64,000 bases of DNA from assembly GCF_011075055.1 (NCBI RefSeq), contig NC_058150.1:9710330-9774329 (forward strand). The letters run 5' to 3'. The notes under the pieces are model-generated. The model worked only from the letters and a program-made list of their open reading frames with translations, searched no databases and was not told the origin of the DNA. Every line of letters starts with the position of its first letter. Within the stretch, counting starts at the first letter, position 1. Position numbers and translations under genes: made by a program. Shown here piece by piece: positions 36,372 through 48,224 of the stretch. The DNA is from Mangifera indica (lineage: Eukaryota > Streptophyta > Magnoliopsida > Sapindales > Anacardiaceae).

Positions 36372-39026
36372 ACATATTTAAGAGATAACATAAATTTTAC
36401 TTGGTGTTATAGATAGAAATGCATGTTTAGTATTTTTAGGTATTTGGTATAACGTTTTCCCCATCTCAACTATTTTCTGCATTTTAGGGAACCACAAGTC
36501 CAAGGTTTCAGCTCCTGCTAAACCTGAAGTGCAAAAGGCGGCACCGCCACCTATTGAAGTGCCAGATTTATCTTTGGATGAACTGGAAGAAACTACTGAC
36601 AACTTTGGATCAAAGGCATTAATTGGTGAAGGATCATATGGAAGAGTGTATTATGCAAACTTAAGTAGTGGAAAAGCTGTTGCTGTAAAGAAGCTAGATG
36701 TTTCATCTGAGCCTGAGACAAATGCTGAGTTTTTGACTCAGGTATATCTAAAATTTTACAATGATAGGTCTCTTTTTGTTCATTTTGTTGTTATGACAAG
36801 AAAATGAATTCTTTAGTATATTCCTTAATTTTTTCCAACCATCGAATGCAGGTTTCAATGGTTTCAAGATTGAAGCATGGAAATCTTGTTGAGTTGCTTG
36901 GTTACTGTGTTGACGGAAATCTCCGTGTGCTTGCATACGAGTTTGCAACGATGGGATCTCTTCATGACATATTGCATGGTATATGGTGTCATCTGGCTTA
37001 CTCTTAACAATTTGGAGTAGCTTTCATGAATTAAACGCGAGAAAATGTTTTCCACTGATTTGAGCATGTGGGCAATTGCAGGTAGGAAGGGTGTTCAAGG
37101 AGCACAACCAGGTCCAGTGCTTGACTGGATGACACGGGTTAGAATTGCAATTGATGCAGCAAAGGGTTTGGAGTACTTGCATGAGAAGGTTCAACCTTCT
37201 ATAATCCATAGAGATATCAGATCAAGCAATGTGCTTCTCTTTGAAGATTTCAAGGCCAAAATTGCAGATTTTAACCTTTCAAATCAGTCTCCTGACATGG
37301 CTGCTCGTCTTCATTCTACTCGTGTTTTGGGAACCTTTGGCTATCATGCTCCAGAGTAATCCTTCTAAGAATTCTTTTGTTCTATTATTATTTGTAATGT
37401 TTCTTATTGATTATTTCCTTGGTTGAATCCTTGATTAAATTCATTGCTGCTAAGTTTCAAACACAATGTATTGCCTGTGATTTGACCTGGACCAGTTTTT
37501 GTTTCTTTCCAATGCCTTTTTCTTTTTGGTTTGTTTGTGTGCTCGGCATTACTTATTCGTAGTAGAACAAAGTTGCCCAGAGTTTAACTTCCTAAGATAC
37601 TGGCCTGTATAAAATTCAGGGTAAAAGGACTATGAAGAATGGACCACGCATTAGCAGAAGTACCTTTAGAAGAACTAAACATATATTGTAGTTTTTGGTA
37701 ATATCTTTTTCATCTGAAAGATAAAAAAAGTTGTATGTAATACTTATTCTCATTATTGAAACCTCTGCCTTCCTTTTTTTCATTATTCTCCCTCACTGTT
37801 TTTGGAATAGGAAGAGGAATAGAAAACAAGAATTAGGTGAGGATAAGCTGTGGGGCAATAAATTTCTTGCTCTGGGATAAAACCATTTTGAGTGTCTTAG
37901 ATAGATCTTAATAGAGGTCCCATTGGTAGTATATCATAGTTATATTGACATTGTAGTTTCATCTTTGTTAAGGTAAGTATTGACTTTTGTAGCCTAATCA
38001 TTTGATGTAGATTGCATTTTATTCAAATTGATGTTTAGTATGCATCTAACTGTTTGAGAGCGTATGGTTTTTATAGTAGCATTCTTTTGGGGATTCCTTT
38101 GACCAGAGTAATAACCTAATATGATTGAAAATGGAAGATCTAAACATGTTAGTTCAGATACGTGATTGATTTTTGTCCCTTAGTACACCTTTTTATAATA
38201 AAAACAGTTTTAGTGTTGCTCTTGGTGATGTACTTAGCAGTAGTGCAAACATATGGACCATTCTGTCTGGCACAGTGCTATCTTGATATATTTCTCCCAT
38301 GGCAATGCCCATTTTGTCATTTGAAATTTACATTATCATCTTTTAATCCTAGTTTTTAAAGACACATTTATTGTGGGTGGTTAACTAACTTGTGGCTTGG
38401 AAAACTGAATTGCAGATATGCAATGACTGGACAATTGACCCAGAAAAGTGATGTTTACAGCTTTGGAGTTGTCCTTCTAGAGCTTTTGACAGGAAGGAAA
38501 CCTGTTGATCACACTATGCCTCGTGGGCAACAGAGTCTCGTTACCTGGGTCAGTCCGTTTGTCTACTTTTACATCATTATCATTCTCTTTGTTCTCCCAG
38601 TTCTCTTGGCCTGTGATTTGAGCTGATAAACTTAATCATTGTTAAGGCTACTCCGAGATTAAGTGAAGACAAAGTTAAACAGTGTGTGGATCCCAAGCTA
38701 AAAGGAGAATATCCTCCCAAAGGAGTAGCTAAGGTATACATCTCTCTCCTACATTAGAATCATGCACTCTTGCAGAATTTTCCTTGATGGGTTGAGATGC
38801 TTGATTACATTTGCATTGAAACATTGCAGCTGCCATTTCCGTTTTGGTGATCATATCACTGACAAATATTCTCATATATTGATTGCAGCTGGCAGCTGTT
38901 GCAGCATTGTGTGTGCAGTATGAAGCTGAGTTCCGGCCTAATATGAGCATTGTTGTGAAGGCTCTTCAACCACTTCTGAAGTCACCAGCTCCAGCTCGAG
39001 CTCCAGATCCAGATCCAGATGCCTAA
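34930..39026 (+). CDS. PTI1: PTI1-like protein kinase, seven coding exons, 369 aa
   Basis: A cytoplasmic receptor-like kinase of the PTI1-like family, which acts downstream of receptor kinases and oxidative-stress kinases such as OXI1 (family knowledge). Coding exons: 34930-35026, 36488-36741, 36852-36978, 37082-37355, 38416-38548, 38647-38733, 38889-39026, all with GT-AG borders and consistent phase. [10 protein letters not shown] at the N-terminus has three Cys (6, 7, 9) that fit S-acylation to the plasma membrane. The kinase domain has GEGSYGRV (79-86), VAVKK (Lys100), HRDIRSSN (Asp204) and GTFGYHAPE (243-251). The magnesium-binding DFG is DFN (222-224), the normal form in this family. The C-terminus ends in a Pro-rich tail ([13 protein letters not shown]). 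Length matches the family (about 360-370 aa). Intact; no stop or frameshift seen. Confidence 0.93.
36337..36368. repeat. (AT)16 microsatellite in the first coding intron
   Basis: An uninterrupted AT dinucleotide run in the 1.46-kb intron between the first two coding exons of the kinase gene, likely length-polymorphic. Confidence 0.95.
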
Positions 39027-40113
39027 AAGGCAAATAAACTCAATTTCTCCAGTTGTTTGAAATTCTGCAGCTTGTTTGCATTTTGTCTCCATATATATTT
39101 TTTAATTTTTCATATAGGAGAATTTATTTCATATAATATGAGAGCAGATTTGTAGGATTGGATTGCCCTTTTAATATAAGTTATATAACATTTGCCTGGT
39201 GCTGTTGCTGGTATGATGCCATGCTGCTGATGTCTATTTTTGAAGTCCTGAATTGTTGACAATGAACTGGGTTTGTGGATATTTCTTATCGTGTTCTTTC
39301 ATGTTCATACTCATTTATGGACCCCTCTTTCTTTCAACGACAATTGAACTCTATGATGTATTATCTTTCGCCATTCCTGCATGGCTCGAGGATTGAGCAT
39401 TAGGGTTTTTTCGTGTATCAGGTGTGCATTTACTAGTTTGTGCCTGGAGTCATGTGGGAATTCTTGGTACATCAACATTTTTTTAACAGACTATTAGTAA
39501 AACATGTAAATATATAAATATTTTAAATCCAGACTGATGCTATTACCTCATTTAGAGGTTAGGGATTGCTAGAGTTATAAATGAGCACACTGCTTGCTAG
39601 CTATTTATTGGGCTCTAGTGTTCTCGAGTTTGACTGATTTGAGTATTTTATTGGAGTTGAGCTGAAGCGGTCTGAGCATTATATTTGAGTCAAACACAAG
39701 TTACTGTTGTTCGGTTTGGTGATCTTGTGAGATTCAGTTCAAGTATAATATTATATATCTCTTGAAGTTTAAAACTTTTGTATTTACATTTTTTAAATTT
39801 AACTTTAATTTTGAATACCAAGAATAATTGATAAATAAATAAATTATAAAATTTGAATATAATTTTTTGAGTTGAGTTCAAATTTATATATAGTTTAAAC
39901 ATATGTAAATAACATTAAGTCTTGTGTATTATAATATATAATTTTATATATAAATAATTATGTCAATATGATGTTAAATGTTTTGTGATATTAGGTGTTA
40001 TTTTATCTCTGATGTAAAATTATTAAATTAAATGATGATATATCATTATTTATATATAAAATTATGTACATTATAATTATCTGTATACATACCATTACTT
40101 ATTATAATATAAT
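39027..40113. other. 3' region of the PTI1-like gene and AT-rich intergenic DNA
   Basis: The first 200-300 bases after the stop are likely 3'UTR; no canonical AATAAA stands out. From about 39555 the phrases TAGAGTTATAAATGAGC and CTCGAGTTTGACT resemble decayed hAT ends, but no pair of ends or target duplication could be fixed. The remainder is AT-rich without genes. Confidence 0.45.
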
Positions 40114-40905
40114 TTGGCTATTTCCCATCTAAGGTTTGGTGCAAACTCAACTTCTCATCCATTAACTATCGAAAATCTAAATACTCACAATTTTATTTAA
40201 TTTTACTATTACTATTAGGGGTAAAATTGTTATTTAATAAAAATATTTAAAAAATTATAAATTTATTACATTCCCCCCCCCCCCCCCAGGTTTAAAAATT
40301 AACAATTTCTCTCTATCTTCTCCTCACCCAAAGTTTGAAATATCACTATTTCCCCCCTATAAGTTTTCTCTTTTTCCCTTGTCGTTTCTCTAACGATCGA
40401 AACTAGCTAACCTCCACCCTCGTATCTCTCCAAGAAGGATAAATTGTCGACTGACAATTTGTTGGCAAGGCAAGAATCCGTGCATCGACTGATCTATGTG
40501 ATGCACGAATTTGTGTGTCACACGGATTTGTGTCTTACCTATGAATCATCAGTTGACCTCTTGTTGGCCGACGATTCCTCCTCATCCAGGAGATGGGAGA
40601 GAGAAGGTTGGTTGACTCTGATTACTAGAGAAGTGGCAAGAGAGAAAATGCAAACCCTAAAGGGAAAATAGTAATTTTTCAATCTTCGGGTAAGGAGAAG
40701 GTGGGGGGAGGGGAATTATTTGTTTTTAAACTTTGGGGGAAAAATGTGAAAAATTTATAATTTTTTAAATATTTTTATTAAATGATAATTTTATTCTCGA
40801 TAATAATAATGAAATTTAACAAACGAATGAATATTTAAATTATCGATAGTTAATGGATGAGAAGTTGAGTTTATATCAAACCTTGGGTGGGAAATGGTTG
40901 TTTGG
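40114..40905. mobile_element. Fold-back element with long terminal inverted repeats
   Basis: The left arm (about 40114-40260) and the inverted right arm (about 40751-40905) share about 150 bp, including AACTTCTCATCCATTAACTATCG and ATTTAATAAAAATATTTAAAAAATTATAAATTT nearly unbroken. The centre is GC-richer and codes for nothing known; the 75-aa frame at 40444-40671 is inside it. Long arms point to a Mutator-like element, as for 60557-61588, whose ends also carry the CTATTTCCCA phrase. Exact ends and target duplication are unclear. Confidence 0.7.
40273..40287 (+). repeat. Poly-C tract (15 bases)
   Basis: A run of 15 C at the inner edge of the fold-back element's left arm; the length may be inexact because homopolymers are hard to sequence. 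Confidence 0.85.
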
Positions 40906-41556
40906 TCATACAAATCCATTTAAATTTTAGTGACATGTAATATAAATTATCCTTTCTTCAAATTTTTATTATTATTCAAAATGTTATTCCTATAAATAAT
41001 TTTAATTAAAAAAATTCCCCAACGCAAAAATATAATACGCAATTTTATTTGAAAATAAAAAAACTTTAATACCCTCCAAATTTAATAAAAAAAATCATAA
41101 ATAATATATATAATTAATGATATATTATATATAATTAAATAATTTAAAATTAAAAACAAAATAACAATAAAGTTTTTTTTTTATTTTAATTTTCGTAACG
41201 GTTTGTTGGGAAATAAATCCGAAAGCTCCTCAAAGATGGTTATAATCTGACCCTGCATTCTCCCACTGCACACTATAAACTGGTTTTCACTTCTTACTTT
41301 TTACAAAGGGTTTTTATATTTTTGTGCTCTCTCTCGCCAAATTATCATTTGTCTCTACCAAATTATAGAAGGCTGATGATAAACACCCTGCTTTCAATCC
41401 AATAACCCCTCAATTTCATTAAGAAACTCCCACTCTGCACCATCTAGAAGAACAAGAACAAAAACGGTTCGCTTTTCTCTCTTCTTTTGCCTCGCAAGAT
41501 TCACTACAGTTCTCTGATAATACTTATTCAACTCCAAGAAAAGAAGACCCGTCACC
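40906..41556 (+). promoter_or_regulatory. Upstream region of the GEMIN2-like gene
   Basis: AT-rich to about 41170, then mixed sequence. A CTATAAAC box at 41273-41280 could serve as TATA, giving a leader of about 250 bases that is rich in TCT/CTC. No longer homology seen. This is a weak inference. Confidence 0.35.
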
Positions 41557-44517
41557 ATGGAGGCCTGTTGCAGTTGCGTGAAGAAGGCGGCTTGTTCTTG
41601 TGGTAAAGATGAATGTGAGAGCGGTGTCAACTTTAGTGAAGAAAAACAAGAACTTGCTCAAGAATTGTTGGGTTCTGGTGATGAAATGGTCACTGTTTGT
41701 GATTTGGTTTCTGGGTTCGCTTGTTTTGAAGAAATAGAGATGGTTTGTGAGAAAAAGGCCAAAGCTTTTGGTGTGGAAGTTGAAGAAACAGAGAATAGTG
41801 AACTGGATTGTGCTGCTGATTTTGAAAAGATTCTGGCAGATTCTGTGAAACTTGAAGTGGGTTCCTCTGGAATTCAAGAATGTAATGAAGTCAATGAAAT
41901 GGAATTTGAGAATGGAGGTAGGATGGTTTCTGAATTTTCTGGAATTGAAGGCACTGGGGTGCTTTGTGATAGAAAGGTGCAGGTTTTTGGTTTGGAAGTT
42001 AAAGGAAAGCTGAATAGCGAGGTGGGTTGTATTACCGATTTTGAAGAAACCTCGAAAGATTCTGTTAAACTTAAAGTGGGTTGCTCTGGAATTCAAGAAC
42101 GTGATAAGTTCAATGAAGAGGAGTCCGAGGTTAAAGTTGAGACGAGTTCTGTTGTGCAAGGTGATAATGAAGATATAAAAGAAAAGAAATCTGAAACTCT
42201 GTTGGAGGCCAAGAAAAAGAAGTTATTGGCTGAACTTGAAGTTTCTGGTCTAGCTGGTCAAGAAGGGCGCAAACTGGTGCAAAATAATGGTGTGAGGATT
42301 GACGCTGCAATAGTAAGTGATGTGACTGTTAGGCCCTCTCTTAAGATTGAAGTAATTGATGATACAGCATTGATTGAGACTGTTAGGGTTCCTAAGGTGA
42401 TAGAGAGGAACAGGAAGAAAAGAGAGAAGGAACAAGGCGTGGATGATGGAAAGAAGGCAAGAAGATCGAGAAGGAAGGAGAAAGATGTGAAAAAGGCTTT
42501 GGAGATGAGCGAAAATGGTAATAGTTTGGCTGATAATGTGGATGGTCAAGATGGTGAGTTAAGGCATGGAAAACAAGAAAAAATTATGTACTCAAGGAAG
42601 GAGATGGAAGCCCTGAGATTTATCAACATTGCGGAACAGCGGAAAATGTGGAGGGATATATACACTGGACTTGGACCTGTGGTGATGACTGAGTATGATG
42701 ACCTGTCTAGCTTCAAGCATCAGAAGCAGATCTTGAATTTTGATCCGAAGCAGAACGTCTCAAGGAAGCCAGAAACTGACGGGATTCTTGGTAAGTTTCA
42801 TTGTCTGCTAATTTTAATTTTTCAAGTATCTTAAGCTCTATCAGTTATTATTGTGTAAAGACATGCCATCTTTTTTTCTTAATTTATTGAATATTTATAT
42901 TTTGTGTCTAAATGAGTCTTTGGCATTTATGATAAGTTCTACAATAGCAGATTATGATGATAGTGTAGAGTACTCACTGATTTGATGGTTTAATATTACG
43001 AACAAGCACATAGTATTAAATTTATTTCTTCTGGTGGCATTTTGTATATGATTTTGTGCCTAAGTCTCAAATAACTTTGCTTATGTATGGAAGGGGATAT
43101 TGAGGTGATCTCGTTTATATTATATAGTTCCTTAGAATGGGGAGTAGTTTTCACTGAAAGCTTAGTCTATATAAACAGCCTGTGATGTAGTCATGCGGCA
43201 TCTGGCAAGAATACTCTGGAACGTTTATAATTCTCTAAGAAGCTGATAGAATATGTTACACACTGCTTCTGGCCGATGCTTATTACTCAATTTTTCTCTT
43301 TCTTTTTCTAACCTGACATGAGGTGCCTGAAAAGTGAAAGAATGTGTAGAAATAGTCAGCTATGTCATTGTGTGAAATTGAAGGAATATTCTCTGAACTT
43401 TGTATGGTTTTAAGAAGAGCCTAGGAACACTTGAAGCAGCTTTGATGACATTTCTGCCAAGTAAGACTGCATCGACATTCAGCAAAAGTTGAGCTTCAAA
43501 TTTGCCACTCCTAACATTTTGTTAATCTTTTGTTTGTTTGTGGAATGGAGACCAGATCCAATTTAAAATTATCAACCAGGAAATTTTTTGAAAACCATTA
43601 TGGGCTGTTGTTAGAAGGAAAGCTGTAATTTTTCCTAGTGCATCATTTAATTTGTTTTTTTTTTTAAATCTCCCTTCCATTTATTTTGTTTCAGCTAAGA
43701 TCTCAATTGACATTTATAGTGTACATCGTTTGACCATGATTTGCTATTTTATAGCACTGGGATGATAGTTTTCTGTGAATTTTTCCTTTAAGGTCTTCTT
43801 TCTTCTTCTTCCTTTTGGAGTCCATATATCTTTGTGAATTTTTTCCTCCATCCCTTCTTTGTATTGGGTCCTAACTCTTCATTTGTCATTTTGATGGGAT
43901 CATTTTCTGTTGTCACAGGTGTGGTTGCTGCAAGGGGAAGAAGGAGCCATTTCAATATCTTTGTGCATTGAAGAGGGGCCTAAGGCAATTCTTATGTGCA
44001 ACATATTCAAAGTCTCTTATGTGTGTACTTAGCACATTATATCTGTCTTGTTTACAAAATTGTGTACAGTGTTTGTACATAGATATTCTTACTGTCAGCT
44101 AGTCTGGATTTTGTGGGAACATGTGTTGGTGTTATGGATGATAACACAAAAATTCATTTGTAACTGAAAATAATGTAGTAATGATACTTGTGAATGAAAT
44201 TCAAATTTTGATTGTCACATCAATAAAAAATGATTCTTGTAGCTAGCACTTTTACTTGAGTTGATGTTTGATCTTTCTGTGTCTTGAACTTCTTAGATTC
44301 TAGAATTTCACAATTGCTTCTAAATTTTCTATTACTTTCAGGGAAAGAAAACTTGGATTTTGAAGCAGAGTACATGGATGATTATGAGGTAAATGTGGAT
44401 AACCTGAATCCTGGTTGTAGTACTAGTTCCGAGGGTGAAGGTTCATATATGGTCCAACAAGTAGAGTGCAGTGAAGATTTTGACAGTGATGAAGATTATT
44501 CTAGCATTCGGAAATAA
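41557..44517 (+). CDS. GEMIN2: GEMIN2/SIP1-like protein, C-terminally truncated (two exons, 469 aa)
   Basis: GEMIN2 is the SMN-complex partner that helps assemble Sm rings on spliceosomal snRNAs; plants have one homologue. Exon 1 is 41557-42790 (GT at 42791) and the last exon 44342-44517 (AG at 44340-44341), joined in phase. Residues 1-20 are Cys-rich (ACCSCVKKAACSC). Residues 62-117 and 135-190 are an internal duplication (SVKLEVGSSGIQE at 96 and SVKLKVGCSGIQE at 169). A Lys/Arg-rich stretch lies at about 280-320. A conserved-looking block starts at 344 (MYSRKEMEALRF through WRDIYTGLGPVV). The last exon has AEYMDDYEVN and an acidic end DSDEDYSSIRK. In full-length plant homologues, as I recall, the SIP1 core follows here; instead a stop comes at once, and a damaged matching exon lies at 45.8 kb. 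I infer a truncated or dying copy. Confidence 0.6.
43919..44230 (+). other. Possible alternative terminal exon of the GEMIN2-like gene
   Basis: Within the 1.55-kb intron a good acceptor (TCTGTTGTCACAG/G at 43918) is phase-compatible with exon 1. It would add 17 codons (GVVAARGRRSHFNIFVH) to a TGA at 43969-43971, followed by UTR-like sequence with AATAAA at 44222-44227. This would give a protein of about 428 aa without the acidic end. Inferred only from splice and polyadenylation signals. Confidence 0.4.
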
Positions 44518-44944
44518 CTTTTCTTGATCAATTTGAATGTAATTCTCCTAAGCCTCTAAATCACAAATAATTCCCCACACAAACATGACTTGGGAAAATG
44601 AAACAAAGTTGGGCAGTGAATCATCAATGTTCTGTTGGAACTTCAAAATTTCTTCTGTTCTTTGATGGTCAAAGAGACATACAGGGACTTTAAACTTCAA
44701 GTTAATTTGCTGATAGATTGATGGCCAAAGAAGAACTAAACAATTACCCCCTTAAATTATGTACACATAGGAACTAAATATATGTATAGACACAACACAC
44801 AAACAAGTATTTGGTGAATATTTGGCCTCATGGGCACGCGTTTCTGGTTTTCCTTTCAGTTCCAAAAGATCACATATCAACCAGAAAAGTTTATCTTTTA
44901 TTTTAGGAAGGCCATTGTCGTTGCATTTTCGAATGGTAGTTGTT

Positions 44945-45345
44945 TTATATATAAGTGTGTAGATTGAATCTTAACACAAACCAATTGGTTTTGTGTAATA
45001 TTAGTTTCAATCTTCATACTTGTAAGTCTAATATATATATTTTTGATATGATATCAAAGCACGAGCCAAATGGCGAGTTAATAGTCTAAAGTGTTTCTGG
45101 ATACAAATGACAACACACTCAGACAAAAATCAACTGAGCCAAAAAGGCGTACTAACAGTATAGGTGGTTGCACTTAAACGGAGGTATTGAAAACTTAAAT
45201 AAAAAAAATAAAAAAAGAGTCTCACATCTAATAAACTTAAGTAAAATGAGTGGTATATAAATATGTGGATTGAACCTTAACACAAACCAATTGATTTTGT
45301 GTAATATGAGTTTCAATTTTCATACTTATAACCGTAATATATATT
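44945..45345 (+). mobile_element. TRIM-like miniature LTR element
   Basis: Two direct repeats of about 95 bp (44945-45042 and 45253-45345) share GATTGAA(T/C)CTTAACACAAACCAATTG and GTGTAATA. Just inside the first is TGATATCAAAGC (45049-45060), a variant of the initiator-Met primer site. A purine-rich tract (45200-45226) precedes the second repeat. This is the layout of a terminal-repeat retrotransposon in miniature. The target duplication is unclear. It lies between the last open exon of the GEMIN2-like gene and the gene's damaged downstream exon. Confidence 0.6.
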
Positions 45346-45721
45346 TCCGACAGTTGTAGTTGTCTTTTCCAAGCAAGAAGCTAATAGGAAGCTAGGAGGC
45401 TTTCATATGTAAATGAAAAGGCAAAAGATTTTTGTATGCATTTGATTTTAAACGAGCTGATCCGGAATGGTGTGATCTATGGTTAAGCTTATTTATGTTC
45501 AACGGCTGAATTCAATTTTGCAACTAAACACCAACTCAATTCTAGTTTTAACTGAAAATCAATGGTTGGCCAATCAGATTTTTTCCTATTGTATTTCAAG
45601 AGCAAATTGAATCATCTTTGATGCATGTTAAGGTTTAGAACACAGTGATGAACTTGTATTATTTCTTTTGTTTTTTTGTTACAAATTTAAAATTTTCAAA
45701 ATGAACATAAAGCTCTAATAG

Positions 45722-45893
45722 TGGAGTATACTAAAAGGAAACAAATTTTAAAGGTGGCAAAGCTTTCTAGGAGCAAACATTCTAAAGAGCAAAGTGTTTA
45801 TATGCCCCAGATTCCTAATATAGCCTAGTGTCCAGAACATTTAATGCCGTTGAAAGAATGGGAGGATTCATTTCTTGCTGACTTTTCAAAGCT
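45722..45893 (+). pseudogene. Damaged downstream exon of the GEMIN2-like gene
   Basis: The plus strand reads ILKVAKLSRSKHSKEQ, then SVYMPQIPNIA, a TAG stop at 45825-45827, then CPEHLMPLKEWEDSFLADFS. This matches in order the SIP1/Gemin2 core of plant homologues (also recognisable against the human K-x-K-Q-S-V and L-Q-W motifs). The upstream side looks shortened compared with the expected EYLRRVRWEAAQ part, and no exon for the segment before it was found between 44518 and 45720. It shows that the locus once encoded a longer protein. Confidence 0.65.
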
Positions 45894-46700
45894 ATGTTAG
45901 GTTTGTTTCTTAGTCGCCAATTTGCATTACAACATCATAGTCGACAAAGTGTTTATGTGACAGCAACTCTACCAACTCCTTAGCTTCAAAATACTAGAGT
46001 TGGAAATTATCTAATCTAAAGTTATTATTGAGAAGTGTAATTTTGATAAGAGAAAATGACTATTTATAAGCACATTCTCCTCTTTTTGAGTAATCAAACA
46101 TGAAAAAACTGATTGTTTGTCTGGAGAATGCTTTCTGAAGAAATGAGTAAGGGTCTGGTTGGCCCTTGAGAGAATTAAGGAGCAGAAAAGTACCTTGTAA
46201 AATGTTTTATGGGAGAATAGACACTAGATACCTTATCAGATGTCGAGTCGACAAAATCAAATGACGAGGAGGATACCATGTCAGGCCATCGTTTTGCTTT
46301 CTAGGCACCCTCCATTGGGTCTTCGTAGTCCTCCACCGTTAGTTCTTAGATCCCCTATGTTTGTATGGCAACTCCCCCAGCTTGGGTTTCCTCTTCCTGT
46401 GTGGCTAGCCCCCAAGTCTCCGCCGCATCTGTCCAATTATGGATTTTCCCATCATGAGGCTCTCGACCCCTTATCCTCCCGAACATGCATGGTTGTTCAT
46501 CCTTACACTGAAGAAATTTCATGTGCTCAACACGAAATGACCAATTTTCCCATTGTAAGACACGAACAAGCATCCACACTTGTGATGAATGACCGTTCAT
46601 ACATTTCAACAATATATTCTTAATTAAATCAAATAATTTCAGAGGAAGACTAAAATATCTTTGGGCATACTTGTGCAAATTACAAGTTGTATAGAAGCCT
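45894..46700. other. Intergenic DNA without a supported gene
   Basis: Opposing open frames of 127 and 128 codons overlap at 46240-46741, but neither resembles a known family and codon use looks random. Part of this may belong to the degraded copia element that follows. Confidence 0.35.
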
Positions 46701-47910
46701 ATTCCACGAAAGAAGATTTTGAGAAGTGTGACTACAAGCATACTTTGTTTATTAAGAAAAGAAAAGAAGACAAAGTTTTAATTGTAAGTTTGTATATTGA
46801 TGATCTCATTTTTACTATGAATTGACATTTACAGAGTTTAAAAATTCTATGAAGCATCAGTTTGACATGATGGATCTTGGAAGATAAGGTATTTTCTTGG
46901 TCTCAAAGTCCTACAAAGATCAGATGGCGTTTTTATCAATTAAAAGATGTATGCATTGGAGGTGTTGCAAAGGTTTGGAATGGATAAAAGTAATTCTGTT
47001 CAAAATCTGATTGTCCCTGACTTTAAGATCATGAAGGATGAAGGTGGAATTAAGGAGGACAAGACTTACTATAAACAAGTGGTAGTTAGTCTAATGTAAC
47101 TTGCAACTACTTGACCGGACATGATGTTTGTGGTGAGTCTCAGTAGTAGGTATATGAAGATCCAACTGAGCTTCATCTACAGGCAGTGAAAAGGGTGTTG
47201 AGATATTTGAAGGAACAACTAAGTCTGGAATTTTTTATAGGAAATGAGGGGGTGATGAACTTATTGCTTACACCAGCAATGATTATATTGGGAGATTTAA
47301 AAGATAGAAAGAGCTCTTCAGGTTGTGTTTAAATTAAGTTTATGAGCAGTATTTTGGTTTTTAAAAAAACTAGTAATAAGCCTGTCTATCTACCATAGAG
47401 ACAAAGTTTATTGCTACAACTTCATGTGCATGCCAAGCAATATGGCTAAAAAGGGTATTGGGACAGTTGGATCAAAAGCAAGACAAGTCAACTATTATTC
47501 GTTGTGATAGCAGCTTTGGTATCAAACTTTCAAAGAACCCAGTAATGCATGGTCATAGTAAACACATAGATGTGTGTTTCCATCTTCTAACTATTGGGAG
47601 TTTGTTCTGAATATGATATATAAACTAAGTGCTTGTAGCATTCAATTTAAATGAGGAATTGTTAGGTTTGCTTTGGTAGTTAGTCTCCACTCAGTCAGTA
47701 GATCCCTATTATACAGGAATACTTGTTTGTTTGATTTAGTTTTACTACCTTATTAGGATTTACTTGACATGGACAATTAATTTTTTGTTTCAGTTTATTA
47801 TGTAAGGCTATATATATTAGCTGAAATTGTTCTTTAATAAACAAATTAATTTCTTTTAATCTTTTTCATAAGAATTTTCTAGTTCCTAATAGTTGTTAGA
47901 GTTCCTCACT
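46700..47910 (+). mobile_element. Degraded Ty1/copia element, RT-RNase H end and 3' LTR
   Basis: The plus strand carries the late RT (KCDYKHTLFIKKRKEDKVLI, catalytic YIDDL at 46793-46807), then FDMMDLG and GIFLGLKV, and copia RNase H ending SKNPVMHGHSKHIDVCFH near 47530-47580, all with many stops. A polypurine-like AATGAGGAAT and a TGTTAGGTTTGC start at 47660 mark a 3' LTR of about 250 bases. No 5' end was found. Confidence 0.75.
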
Positions 47911-48224
47911 TACTACTTTTAAAATAGAATATAACGGATGAAGTGAGTTACTAAAATACATCTTTTCAATGTAAGATTTTTGCTAATGGGCTTGGAAAAA
48001 TGGTTTCACAAATAACCTCCACTCCGATCATATCCGAATTTTATTATTGTTCACAATTGGTGGGTGGGTCCAAACCTGTCAATTTCCTACGCGTTAACAA
48101 ATGAAAACTAAAAGCTGAGAGTTTGGACTTGCGATTCTGATTGTCTATTCTGTCAAACGAACAAGGTCAACAATTCTCTTGACTTTAAAGAAACAAAGGA
48201 AGAAACCAAACTCTCATGCTTTAA

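Noticed and set aside
37220..37270. DFN in place of DFG in the kinase as a loss-of-function mutation
   Set aside because: DFN is the usual form in PTI1-like kinases, so it is a family trait and not damage.
41524..42159. 211-codon minus-strand frame
   Set aside because: It is antisense to exon 1 of the GEMIN2-like gene; the plus strand has the start, splice and homology support.
46240..46741. Opposing frames of 127 and 128 codons
   Set aside because: No family, signal or splice context; composition looks random and the stretch borders a degraded copia element.
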